Source: Rhodamnia argentea (Eukaryota > Streptophyta > Magnoliopsida > Myrtales > Myrtaceae). Taken from it: 64,000 nucleotides of DNA. The notes below the pieces were generated by a model. That model ran no database searches. It was not told where the DNA came from and saw only the letters and a program-made list of their open reading frames with translations. The position numbers were made by a program, and so were the translations under genes. The stretch covers positions 5,638,501 to 5,702,500 of the forward strand of contig NC_063157.1 of assembly GCF_020921035.1 (NCBI RefSeq). Reading direction: 5' to 3'. This document shows positions 1-11,125 of the stretch, one piece after another (positions within the stretch are counted from its first letter, which is position 1; every line of letters begins with the position of its first letter).

Positions 1-940
1 CAGTACGGGCATTGTTCGTCACACTAAAAGTGATAAAATTTCCATTACTCATAATGCGCAATTACTTGTTGCCCCTTGTCTCCCGTGCTCCAAACAGGCA
101 GAACCCTCTCCCTCTCAACCATGAACACCGGTTAAGTGAGACATCCACAACTGTGCAATTACTGGTTGCCCCTTGTCTCCCGTGCTTCAAACAGGCAGAA
201 CCGCTCTCTCTCTCTCTCTCTCTCTCTCAAAACCATGAACACCAGTTAAGTGAGACACATCCGCAACTGCTGGTCAGTTCAAAAAGCAATGAGATCGCGG
301 TATGCATAGTAAGTGCACCCTAAAATACACACATCCAGCCACATAACACTCTTGTTGAGATAATAAATGGAGAAAATATACCATAGAAAATATGCAGTAT
401 GGACATTGCACCCTCGAACTAAAAGTGATTGACTTTCCATAATTCATAATACGCAATTACTTTGTTGCCCCTTCTCTCCCGTGCTCCAACAGGCGGAACC
501 CACTTCCACCCCCCCTCTCTCCCTCTCCCTCTTCCTCCCCCCCCCCGCCCTTCTCTTCTCGAAACCATGAACACCGGTTAAGTGAGACACACCCACAACT
601 GCTGGTCAGTTCAAAAAGCAATGAGATCGCGGTATGCATTGTCTACCAATCCATTCACACATAAGTGCGCCCTAAATTACACACACCCAGGCACATAACA
701 CTCTTGTTGAGAAAATATACTGTTGAAAACATGCAATATGGGCATTGCATCCTCGAACTAAAAGTGATTGACTTTCCACTACTCATAATGCGCAGTTACG
801 TTGTTGCCCCTTCTCTCCTGTGCTCCAACAGGCAGAACCCACTTCCACCAACCACCCACACCCCCCCCACCCCCCAAAACTCTCTCAAACCCATGAACAT
901 CGGTTAAGTGACACATCCACCACAACTGCAGGTCAGTGGA
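1..940. repeat. Degenerate tandem repeat, about 340-bp unit, nearly three copies
   Basis: Three successive blocks share the same order of landmarks: a GGCATTG/GACATTG start, AAAAGTGATTGACTTTCC, a TTGTTGCCCCTTCTCTCCC block, a CT- or C-rich microsatellite, then ACCATGAACACCGGTTAAGTGAG and a TGCTGGTCAGTTCAAAAAGC block. The AAAAGTGAT landmark recurs near 26, 421 and 761, so copies 2 and 3 are 340 bp apart. The first copy is longer because its middle part is itself duplicated. The CT tract differs in each copy. The array lies in what should be the second intron of the GP210 gene, and the short ORFs across it are not credible genes. Confidence 0.8.
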
Positions 941-1519
941 CATCGAGAGAATTTCAAAGTCATCTATTATCTCACTTCTCTACTCTCTAAACGGAACAGC
1001 CAGAACTGAAGCATCTATTAAACATTTAGGCTGACCATATGGAATGCATCAACAATACCGTCTAGTCAAATTAGCCTCACAACTTCGCATGCCCATCTAC
1101 GAAAATATGTGCACATCCTCTGCATGCAATGATTCTTCACAATCACTTGTAACCAAAACCAATTTTTAATTTAACAGAAACAAAGAGAAACATATAAGTT
1201 ACAACTTCAAAAATTCTAAGGTTCTTAATCATACTAAACGACTGAGCAAACACGAATGGACAAAACATTAATACAAACAAAACTAGTGAGGGTTTAATTA
1301 AGATATGCTTCTCAGGCTTTTCCAAACAAAATATGATTCCCAGGATTCGAGGCAGTAAAATGTAACCACGTAGTAGTCAACAAAAGATGTAGAGAATAAG
1401 ATATTAATTATCTGAAATTATTGATCTTATGAAGCTGTAGCAGTCAACAAAAACATGATCATCAGCAGTTTAGAACCTTCTAGTGAAGCATGAGTGGATA
1501 CAATTAAAACTTCCAATAC

Positions 1520-2752
1520 CTTCACTGTCAAAGGCACGAACACGAAGAGTGGCAAGGCCATCCAAGTCAAGTTTGATAGAATTATGAAATATCTGGATTC
1601 TGGAGAAAATGTCTATGAAAACTTTGCATCGAATTACAATCCCCGTGTGAATATCGGTGGCATATATCGCAGTCTCCTTTCGACCATTGTACGGCGCAAT
1701 TGATCTTATCCGTGCACTGGTAGAGCAGCGATTGCTTGTGTTATACTCGGGCAGAACAGATAAAATATCATGATGATCCCATGTCCTGTAGAAGGATGCA
1801 ATGTTTAGCGTCATCTTCAACTATTTTAACAGTGTGTAACTCCTATTAAATTCTGGGAAGAATTAAAAGCAGAAAAATCACCATTTGTCCAATCACATAA
1901 CATGTGATTTGTCACTTGCGTATAATTTGAACATTATAGGACTCAAAAATTTTCCAGAATCAAAGTTAATCCTCTCCCCTTAGCACCATGCCTAAATAGG
2001 CATGACAAGTTGCTCCAGAGTTGCAACGCTCATCAGTCTCTTTTCTCACTTGCCTTATTCCCTCCCCTACCTCCCTAGTCCTCCAATGTGCAAATACAAT
2101 TAAAGGGTAAATCGACAACATTAGAACTAGCTAACAGAAGCTGAAAGGCTTCATTTTCTGTCAACATATCTGCAGAAACAGACAAATCCCAAGTCAAGCC
2201 AATTTACGGGCTCAAGCTAGCAATCTGATGGCTCAAGAGTATTTTGCTAGCGAGGCCTGTGCAGTCGGATTGCAGTGCGGACAGACACAGAAGCACCCGT
2301 TTCTTCCTCAGTCAACAAAGGAAATTCCATTGAAAGCCCACATGTGTGAAGACTGCAGATGAATCAAATGGTGGATAACTTGAAAGAAACATGCTGCGCA
2401 TATGCACTCGCACATGGCACATTATCGTTTTCTGCGCATAGACCTTGCAACTTGGCTGGCTGGTACACCGTGACAACTACACTGAGCTAAAACATAGCTA
2501 AAAGGAAATAACCAACAGACCCGACGAGAAGCAGTGCTTTGTGAACGCGAAACGGACTCACCATTTGAAGCAACCATCACTCCCCTGCAGCCTGTACTCC
2601 ACGGGATGCGTCATCCTCGGAGGCAAGAGGATGTTCACGTCGGCGAGGTGAGGACCCGAGCTCACGTATGAAGACGTCCGCTCCACCGCCGCCATCATCA
2701 GCAACGGCAACAGCCACAGCGGACCGATCATCGCCGGGATCGATCGCGACAT
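1520..2752 (-). CDS. GP210: Nuclear pore membrane glycoprotein GP210/NUP210, 5' part (exons 1-2)
   Basis: This is the N-terminus of the integral pore-membrane nucleoporin that helps anchor the nuclear pore complex in the nuclear envelope. Exon 1 (2752-2562) encodes a start methionine, a hydrophobic signal segment (about residues 8-22) and the family signature ADVNILLPPRMTHPVEYRLQ. It ends in AAATG|GTGAGT. Exon 2 (1785-1520) follows a CTACAG acceptor and encodes WDHHDILSV, a KVFIDIFSRIQIFHNS block and LDLDGLATLRVRAFDSE, then a GTATTG donor. The phases join exactly, giving a Trp codon across the junction. The family protein is about 1900 residues, so only about the first 150 are present. No further exon is recognisable in 1-1519, so the rest must lie left of the window behind a large intron. 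A truncated gene cannot be excluded. The assignment rests on recalled family sequence. Confidence 0.85.
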
Positions 2753-3060
2753 TGAGAAATGAACTTGGAGCGAACAGACGAGCGCTGGCTACATGGACTC
2801 CGCGGAGAAACAGGGACTGAGAAGAAGATTTGCAGGTGTCCTTGATGTCGGTATTTTAGGCAGTTTGAGTTCGGAAAAGGAAAAACCCTAGCGTCCGGGG
2901 GTTTTGGCCACTGGGGGTTTTTGGAGGGAAGGAGAGGCTGGAGACACGGCGAGACGTGGCGAGCTTTGGTTGGCTGTTGATATTGAACAACGGTTGGCTC
3001 CGACCGTCGCTGCTATTCATGCTTTTTCGCTTCGCGTAAAAAGAGGAAAATTCCAAAAAA
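2753..3060 (-). promoter_or_regulatory. Upstream region of GP210
   Basis: This gene-free stretch separates the GP210 start codon from the foldback repeat at 3069. It must hold the GP210 leader and proximal promoter. I see no clear TATA box or named element; assignment is by position only. Confidence 0.4.
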
Positions 3061-3068
3061 AATGCTCT

Positions 3069-3792
3069 GATTATGTCAAATGAGAGCCCGAAGTACATAT
3101 TATTTCAACTAAGGACCTAAAGTGACTATATTAGTCTCAAAAAAATGGTCAAAGTCATTTTAGCTAGTGACATTTTGATCATTTACTATTTTATTTTATT
3201 TTTTTCATTTTTCTATTTTTTAAGAAATTTTGAAAAAAACTAAAAAAAAAAAAAAGGAAGAACACAACCAGCATGTGGCCGCTATCCCACCGGTGGTGGG
3301 GCAACGACCATGGCCATCGAGGTCGTCGGCCCCTTAGCGGGGGCCCCTTCCCAAATTTGAGCGAGGGTTGGGAGAGGGTCGGGGCCCTCTCCCGACTTAA
3401 GCGAGAGCTAGTAGGCCCTCTCTGCGGGTCGGCGGGGTTGCCGACCCCGATGGCCACAGCTGTCGCCCCACCACCATGGGGCGGCGACCATAGACGGGAG
3501 GTTTTGACCTCCCACCTTTGTTTTTGTTTTTGGTTTTGGTTTTGGTTTTGGTTTTGTTTTTTTGTTTTAATTTTCTTTTTTTATTTTATTTTAATTTAAT
3601 AAAAAATTAGATTAAATTTGTATTTTTACAAAAATACCCTCGATAGGCCGAAAAATTTGGTCAGTTGGCCGATAAGGCCATGCCCTTATTTGAAAGAACT
3701 ATAACCACTTCATGCCATTCTTTGACACAATTAAGGCATTTCATGCCCTTATTTGAAATAAAATTCACTTCGAACCCTTGTTTGAGAAAATG
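3069..3792. repeat. Foldback element with degenerate inverted ends and a GC-rich core
   Basis: The left end (3069-3115) is matched in reverse complement by the right end (3745-3792): a TTTGAAATAA..TTCACTTCG..CCC..TTTGA pattern is read from both sides with mismatches. A second partial copy of the right-end motif sits at 3682-3735. Between the arms lie A/T-rich flanks and a GC-rich core (about 3270-3500) with several short palindromes, then a TTTTGG microsatellite (3523-3558). The ORFs at 3191-3457 and 3273-3599 are read from this core and are low-complexity. No transposase is visible, so it is probably a non-autonomous DNA element. The boundaries are approximate. Confidence 0.45.
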
Positions 3793-3896
3793 AGGACACT
3801 TGGGCCTCTTTTTTGAAATTTTTCATATAAAAAAGGAGTGCCATTTCGATAATATTTCTGTTTTTTTCTCTTATTATTCTTTTTTGATAAAACTAT

Positions 3897-4197
3897 TGAA
3901 GATGCAAGTGAGGAAATATATTTTTCCTTACTTTTCCAAAAGGTTATAGACTCCTTCTTATAGGAGTTATGTACAAGGTCATAAAAGGAAGTATACAACG
4001 AAAAAGGAAATAGACAACTATTCCTCCTTATTAGGCTAATCTAATATTCTCACAATCTCTGCGAATATAACAGCTAACTAATAGGACTAATAGGACAACT
4101 ATCAAATACAAGAAATCAATTAGTGATGCAAGAAATCAATTAAGGACTAATTAGACAGTTTGCTGATTTTGGGAATAAAATCTCGGCCGTTTCAACA
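3897..4197 (-). repeat. 3' LTR of the Copia element
   Basis: This 301-bp repeat has the same length as 8665-8965 and differs from it at 7 positions. In element orientation it begins TGTTGAAACGG and ends CATCTTCA. It abuts the purine tract at 4198-4208. Confidence 0.95.
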
Positions 4198-4208
4198 CTC
4201 CCCCTCAA
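4198..4208 (-). other. Polypurine tract of the Copia element
   Basis: On the minus strand this is TTGAGGGGGAG, immediately before the TG that opens the 3' LTR. This is the standard position for the plus-strand primer of an LTR element. It overlaps the last codons of the pol frame. Confidence 0.9.
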
Positions 4209-7200
4209 GGCGGCTTGAAAATATCCTCCATCGTCGCCTTGTCGATTAATTTGTCAAACTGCTTCTTATGTAACCCTTTCGTAAGTATATCAACAACTTG
4301 CTCATTTGTTTGAATATATGGCATGCAAACCCGTCCACTGTCAAGGTTTTCTTTAACAAAATGTTTATCCACCTCCACATGTTATGTACGATCATGGAGG
4401 ACCGGATTATGTGCAATTGAAATTGCTGCTTTGTTGTCACAATAGACCTTCATTGGTGTGGAATTTGAAACCTTCAGTTCTTCCAGAATCTTTTTAATCC
4501 ACATCACCTCACACATACCAAGAACTACGGATTGATATTCGGCTTCAGCACTACTTCTTGCCACCACATTCTGCTTCTTACTCCTCTAAGTAACAAGATT
4601 ACCGCCAACGAAAGTGCAATAACCAGAAGTAGACCTCCTATCCGAAATACTTCCGGCCCAATCTGCATCAGTATATACTTCTACCCGTAGATGTCCCCGC
4701 TTCTTGAACATCAAACCTTTTCCGAGACATCCCTTCAAGTATCGCAAGATCCCAGAAATGACTTCAAAATGCTTGGGACCTGGTGAATGCATGAACCGGC
4801 TTACCATGCTCACCGCAAAGGCTATATCCGGCCGTGTGTGGGACAAGTAAATCAGCCTCCCAACCAATCTTTGATACCGTTCTTGATCCGCTACTTCTTC
4901 GTTCCTTGCAAGTTCTAGCTTTAGGTTGGGTTCCACGGGTGTATCTGCAACTTTACACCCAAGTAAACCTGTTTCCTTTAGCAAATCGAGCACATATTTG
5001 CGTTGATTAACAAATATACCCTCCTTAGACCTTGCAATTTCTATACCAAGAAAATACTTCAAAGTACCCAAGTCCTTAATTTCAAATTCAACGGCCAAAC
5101 TCCTTTTTAGATTTTCTAGTTCATTGATATCATTTCCTGTTAATATTATGTCATCGACATAAACAATCAAGATAGCAATTTTACCATCCTTTGAGTGTTT
5201 ATAGAACATGGTGTGATCTCCTTGACTTTGACAGTAGCCGAGTCTCTTTATAACATGCCCAAACCGCTCAAACCATGCTCTAGGCGATTGCTTCAATCCA
5301 TACAGCGCTTTCTTTAGTCTACAGACCCTTTTTTTGCTGTCCTCTTCCTTAAAACCAGGTGGCATATCCATCAAGACTTCTTCTTCCAAGTCACCATTCA
5401 AGAAAGCATTCTTGACGTCCAACCGATGTAAAGGCCAATCAAAATTAGCAGCCAAGGATAATAAAATTCGAATAGAATTTACCTTAGCAACCGGAGCAAA
5501 TGTCTCATGGTAATCAACTCCATAAGTCTGTGTGAATCCCTTTGCCACAAGTCCGGCCTTGTACCTCTCAACACTTCCATCCGCTTTACACTTTACCGTA
5601 AACACTCACTTGCAACCAACTATCTTCTTCCCTTTCGGTAAATCAACTAACTCCCAAGTGCCATTTTTCTCAAGTGCCCTTATCTCTTTCTCTACTGCCA
5701 CTTTCCACTTTGGATTACTCAAGGCTTCTTGAATGTTTCTAGGAACATATATGTGAGATAGATTTGCGACAAAAGCTCTATAATTTTGTGACAACTTTTG
5801 GTAGGACACATGATTTGCAATAGAGTGCTGAGTACAAGACCTTACCCCTTTTCGAAGCGCTATAGGAATATCAAGGATAGAAGGATTCAAATCGGAAGAA
5901 GATCTTGAAAGTAAAATGGGATCAGAATTACCGGAAGGATGAGAGGAGGCATCTTTCGGGGCTTCAAATTGATGCGGTTCCAAAATGGGATGGTCTCTTG
6001 CCATTTGAAGTGTATTTCTTCTAGAATAAACCCGAAACTCGGAATCAAGTACTTTTTCTCCCCCTGTCTTTGAAACATTAATACTTTTTGGCAGAGAAGG
6101 TGTTTGGGCCGACACAAGAGATAGAATAGATTCGGTTGGAGTCAAAATCGGGACTGGATTAGGAAGAGATACACCCAAAAAATTATCTTCACTATCCCGC
6201 TCCCCTTGAAGAAATTTTTTTCCGAAAAAAGGTTGTAGTTCAAGAAACGAGACATCAAGGCTAACATAGGTTTTTTTGGTTTGAGGATCATAACACTTGT
6301 AGCCCTTTTGAGTTGGAGAGTATCCAATGAAAACACTTTTTATAGCTCTAGGATCAAGCTTAGATCGGAAGGGAGCGGGTAAATGAACAAAAACAGTACA
6401 ACCAAAGACCTTTAAAGGCAAATCCGAATGAATACGGGCTGTTGGAATTTTTTTTTTGAAACACTCTAAAGGTGTGATATATTGAAGAACTCGGGTAGGC
6501 ATTCGATTAATTAAATATGATGCGATCAACACGACCTCGCCCCACAAGTACTTAGGAACATTCATAGAAAACATTAGAGTACGAGTTACTTCAAGAAGAT
6601 GCATGTTTTTTCTTTTAGCAATACCATTCTGTTGGGGTGTGTCACGACAAGAGGATTGGTGTTGTACACCTTTTTCCCTCAAAAAAGTCCCCAAACACCG
6701 ATTGAAAAACTCTGTGCCATTGTCGGTACGCAAAATGCCGATTTGAGTTTGAAAGAGATTTGCAACCATGTGATAAAAATCTTTGAACAATTTTTCAACC
6801 TCGGACTTAGCACTCATCATATAGACCCAACTCAAGCGTGTGTGATTATCGGTGAAAGTCACAAACCATCTTTTTTCGGTTATTGTAGTAATAGGTGAGG
6901 GACCCCAAACATCACTATGAATTAAGTAAAAAGGTTTGGATGCACGATAGGGTTTCATAGTATAAGAGACTCGAGTAATTTTAGAAAGAAGACAACTTTC
7001 ACAATGAAGTGATGACAAAACTACACCCTTAAACAAAGACGGAAACAAATGTCTTAAATATTCAAAACTAGGATGTCCTAGTCTATGATGCCATAGTAAA
7101 ATCTGTTCTTGGACAGGAGATGAACAGGAAGTACCGCACGCCCGAGATTTTTTATTGAAGACGGACTCATCAAAGTAGTAGAGACCATCGACTATTTTAG

Positions 7201-8593
7201 CACCGCCAATAGTCTTCCCCGAAATCTGCTCCCGAAATTCACAATGGGAGTCAAAGAAAATGACACGACAATTAGAATCTTTAGACAATTTGCTAACGGA
7301 CAAAAGGTTACAAGCAAGTTTAGGAACATGTAGGACATTCATAAGGTCTATAGAATCTGAAATTTTTATGGAGCCTTTCCCCGCAATGGGTGAGAAACTA
7401 CCATCGGCTATTCGGATTTTTTTATTACCCGGACAAGGAGAGTAGGATTTGAATAAATAGTGAAGACTTGTCATGTGGTCAGAGGCACCCGAATCAATAA
7501 TCCAAGTGGTAGCAAGAGAAAAACCAAAAAGAGCACTTGCGTTACTACCTTTTTGGGCAATAGATGCTGTTGGTTTACCCTGGACCGAGTTAGACTTCGG
7601 TAATTGCAAGAGATGATCAATCTGCTCCTTGATGAATGGATTAGTTTCAGCTTCATTGGCCGAAGGATAGGTTCCGCTTCCCATCTTGCTGCCTCTCATA
7701 GATGATGCTGGCTTTCCATGGATTTTCCAGCATGTTTCCTTAGTATGTCGGGGCCTATTACGGTGATCACACCGCACACGAGGCTTCTCATCTATCCTGC
7801 GTGTAGTAGAACTCAACTTGCCAACATTTGCTTGGGAACCAACCAAAGCCGAGGCATCAGAATGCCCTCCAGAAGAGGCTTTTGCTTCGGTATTAGATTT
7901 ACCAAGCATGACACTCCTCCGACTTTCTTCTCTTCTAACTTCAGAATATACTTCACCAATAGGTGGGAAGGGTCGTCTACCAAGTATCTTTCCTCTAACT
8001 TCATCAAATTCATTACGAAGGCCCGCAAGAAACTTAAAAATACGATCAGCCTCGGTTACCTCTTTACAGTGCTGGAAAGCTTCAACGGACCGCCACTCAT
8101 AATTGTTGAAGAGATCAAGATCCCGCCACGACCTTCTTAAGACATTGAAATACTTTGTGACCGTATCGTCTCCTTGCTGAATCTCACCGAGCCGCAACTT
8201 TAGCTCATAGATTTGGGATTGGTTCCCCAAATCGGAATACATTTGATTTACGCTATCCCACAATTCCTTAGTGGTAGGAAAGCACATATAATTGGCTCCA
8301 ATTTCTTCCTCCATAGAATTCACCAGCCACGTCATCACCGTTGAATTCTCAGCATCCCAAACAACCCAAGTCGGGTCTGTTTTTGCTGATTCGGTTTTAT
8401 CCCCAGTCAAATATCCCATCTTCCCTCTCCCTCGGATATACATCCGAACGGACTATGACCACCGAAGAAAATTATCACCATTCAGCTTGATCGTAGTGAT
8501 CCGAATTGGGTGAGATTCGGCGTGTGTCGGAGTTTTTTCCGAAGATTGCATTTTGCTAGGAGTAGGAATACTTTCCGAGGTTTTATCGGACAT
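4205..8593 (-). pseudogene. Copia gag-pol polyprotein frame with four in-frame stop codons
   Basis: One continuous frame of 1463 codons runs from ATG at 8593 to TGA at 4207-4205 and is cut by TAG at 8455-8453 (codon 47), TGA at 5608-5606, TAG at 4588-4586 and TAA at 4384-4382. Domains in order: gag UBN2-like region; a zinc knuckle near codon 275 in which the expected second cysteine is arginine (CDHRN); aspartic protease with DSGASDHM near codon 373; integrase with an HHCC zinc finger (HHRLGHP..CESC) and DDE-core segments (HSDVWGP, RTDNGTEF); reverse transcriptase with YVDD near codon 1146; RNase H with TDADWAG and SSAEAEY. Two stops fall at Trp positions (TGG to TGA or TAG), one at a Gln codon and one at a Lys codon. 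No indel frameshift was found. Confidence 0.93.
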
Positions 8594-8652
8594 GGTGAAT
8601 ATAAGGTAGAAACAAAGAGCGCAAGACTAACGAAGGTTTGCCGGAGTTTCGA

Positions 8653-8664
8653 GCTCTGATACCA
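8653..8664 (-). other. Primer-binding site (initiator Met-tRNA type)
   Basis: On the minus strand TGGTATCAGAGC directly follows the CA end of the 5' LTR. This is the complement of the 3' end of plant initiator-Met tRNA, the usual primer for Copia elements. Confidence 0.95.
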
Positions 8665-8965
8665 TGAAGATGTAAGTGAGGAAATATATTTTTCCTTACT
8701 TTTCCAAAAGGTTACAGACTCCTTCTTATATGAGTTATGTACAAGGTCATAAAAGGAAGTATACAACGAAAAAGGAAATAGACAACTATTCCTCATAATT
8801 AGGCTAATCTAATATTCTCACAATCTCTGCGAATATAACAGCTAACTAATAGGACTAATAGGACAACTATCAAATACAAGAAATCAATTAGTGATACAAG
8901 AAATCAATTAAGGACTAATTAGACAGCTTGCTGATTTTGGGAATAAAATCTCGGCCGTTTCAACA
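8665..8965 (-). repeat. 5' LTR of the Copia element
   Basis: This is the 301-bp partner of 3897-4197, with the same TG...CA ends. It is followed at once by the primer-binding site in the element's orientation. It would carry the element's promoter. Confidence 0.95.
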
Positions 8966-9890
8966 ATTATTAATAACCTGAAATTATACCCACGTTCGTC
9001 GTGAAGTTTTTTTTACTTCAAAAACCTTGCAAATTATGTCAATTATGGTACATTTATCTTGAAATTTTCTTGTAAACTAAAAAATCTCAAATTTGTCACT
9101 ATGTGACACATTTACCCATCAATGCACGACCGTATGATTTTTTAGCCAAAACAACACGTTTTTCTTTCACTCAAGCTGTGTGGGAATCGTGTCAATACCA
9201 TTTGCCATCCGCCATCTATTTAAACAGATTTTTAATGGTGCTCATTGACGAAATCTTAACGAATGACATAGTTTTAGATTTTTTATGGCTTTTTTCTTTT
9301 TATGTGTTCATTACATCTTTTTAGCGAGGTACGTGATATTAGGCTAATGATTCTTGCCTTTCTCTTAAAATCGTATCGGCACGTGATCCATTCATGTGAA
9401 ATTTAGATCTAACCTAACACTTCAATTAATCATATCACAACTTCTAAAATCAAATACGTTGTATCGAGCAAGCGACATGCACAGCATGTTTATTCTACGA
9501 GCTTTTGTATAAACATGTAAATATATACGTAGACATGCCTAAACGTGTTATGTTAACACTGACCACTTGTTCCGAACCAAACAAGAAGTACATGTTAAGA
9601 GGTTTATTTGAAAAAATAACATTCTTGGTGGCGTTTATACTATTATTCATAATTCAAAGTCGTCTCTCTATTATTTTTAATGGTCCGTGTACTTTTCAAA
9701 ATACTTCACCGTGGGTCCTTTGTTAGTTCACTTGACCCAATTGCTGAGTTGAACGCCGCAAATACGCGTCGTATCTTGCCCACGATCTATATAGGCCGAG
9801 GAGTACAAACACCTCGCGATTGGGGCAACCCGCAACCATCACGAGGTGGTGGCTTGTCCTCGAAATATTATATATAAGATATAAAGTGCG
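8966..9890. other. Gene-free AT-rich intergenic DNA
   Basis: I see no coding signature, RNA gene or clear repeat structure here. The ORFs at 9103-9324, 9505-9726 and 9680-9877 have no recognisable domain and look like chance frames. Confidence 0.5.
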
Positions 9891-9891
9891 T

Positions 9892-10108
9892 TTGGTTTGA
9901 TATTGGAGGAAAGTCTTCTAAAAAATGTAAAGGACTTTAGGTGAAAGGGGTTTTTTTTTTAAATGCAAATCATATATGATAAAATGTAATTTAAAAACAC
10001 ATTGAAAAATTACTTTGACTTAAACACCGTTTAAAAAGAATTACGGTTGTAAAGGACTTTTATTGACTTTTTTCTTTTAAATCTAATACATTGAGCCAAA
10101 CCTAGTTG
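9892..10108. repeat. Possible hAT-type MITE
   Basis: The stretch opens with GTGCGTTTGGTTTGATATT and closes with ATTGAGCCAAACCTA. The ends are imperfect inverted repeats of the GTTTGG type seen in plant hAT MITEs. Internal motifs (TGTAAAGGACTTT) occur on both sides of an A/T-rich centre. No clear target-site duplication was found. Confidence 0.35.
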
Positions 10109-11125
10109 AGGCCAGCCGCCGAAGGACTAGATTTGATTGCCGGCAACCTCGCATGAAGTGAGGCGCCAATGGAGGATGTGGCCTAAGGCTCGAAAGGCAA
10201 TGACATACCCTAGCCAGCAACCATCAGAGCCGATTCTTCCCAAGCAACAATGGACTCCACGGGATGACCATCCGTCATATTCCTAATAACAACTCGAATT
10301 ACAACGTATTTACCGCTAATGCATTTTTCTTTTATCAAATCTCAAGGGCATGGTCTGACGACGAGGATCATATTTTATCATGGTGTCAGATCCCAATTTT
10401 TTATGGATTCTTTCTTAGTTGGCCCAGAAAACATATGTTCTATAACAAAAACTACTTTGTATGAATGGGGGAATTACCTTCGTTCTTTGATCTGCAGAAT
10501 AATCCCTCCTTGGATTTCTACCTGGTTAAATTCTATCTCTTTCTTGAGAAATTGTGGTCAACCCCGACTAGACGACCCGGGCTTGAAGAAGGGGATGGCC
10601 CGCGGGGAGCGGTCGATGTGGCTCGGCACTTAAAAGAGAAATTCTCGCCCAAGCCCAAGCCCAAGCCCAAGCCCACGCCCAAGCCCATGAAATGCAATCG
10701 CAGATGCCGATTTACGTGGAAGTCGATGTGGCACGAGACTCGAAGGTCAAATTCTTGCCTGAACCAATGTGCACATAAGCCAGGAACCCAGACAAGAATT
10801 TGCCTTGGCTCAAACCACCCGAGCATGCCTATACGAAGAGGATTATTCGGTGCCCTCGATCTGTGTGGGCCTATTTCACGTCCACCGCCAGCTAGCCCTA
10901 TGGCCCATTTTCCCCGGCCCATCGAGCCCAAATCCATCGACCCGTCTTTCTCATGCCGCTCTCGCTGCTCCTCTCTTCGCCTCCTTCGTCTTCGCCATCT
11001 TTGCTACTTCGCAGTCAGCGAGCAGTGGAGCCACTCCCCAATCACCATTAAAAGATCAGATCACCGTTCAATCGGACGTGCTTCCGATCGCCACCACCGG
11101 CCTCCGGTAACCTCCGCTTCCGATC
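10109..11125 (+). promoter_or_regulatory. Upstream region of GAA1, with an AAGCCC microsatellite and GGCCCA motifs
   Basis: A short run of AAGCCC hexamers lies at 10647-10687. GGCCCA or TGGGCC motifs occur near 10864, 10900 and 10915, resembling the site II elements common upstream of plant housekeeping genes. Overlapping ORFs here (10264-11238, 10533-10937) show no domain and run into the GAA1 leader, so they are not annotated as genes. Confidence 0.4.

Larger units (their letters stand above)
3897..8965 (-). mobile_element. Complete Ty1/Copia LTR retrotransposon, coding-dead
   Basis: The element reads on the minus strand. Two 301-bp LTRs (8665-8965 and 3897-4197) start TG and end CA. Inside the 5' LTR is a primer-binding site complementary to initiator-Met tRNA (8653-8664), and next to the 3' LTR is a purine tract (4198-4208). 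A single gag-pol frame lies between (4205-8593) in the Copia order: gag, protease, integrase, reverse transcriptase, RNase H. The LTRs differ at 7 of 301 positions by eye, so the insertion is fairly recent. Flanking 5-mers (actat left, attat right) would be an imperfect target duplication. Four in-frame stops make it non-autonomous, though the LTRs, primer site and purine tract are all intact. Confidence 0.95.

Noticed and set aside
12..907. ORFs of 60-103 codons across the left edge
   Set aside because: They are read through the tandem repeat and its CT/C tracts, change frame between copies and show no domain.
1494..1703. Plus-strand ORF of 69 codons
   Set aside because: It is antisense to GP210 exon 2, which has the conserved nucleoporin sequence and matching splice sites.
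3191..3599. Overlapping ORFs on both strands with Trp/Phe-rich ends
   Set aside because: They come from the GC-rich core and TTTTGG microsatellite of a foldback repeat; no protein signature.
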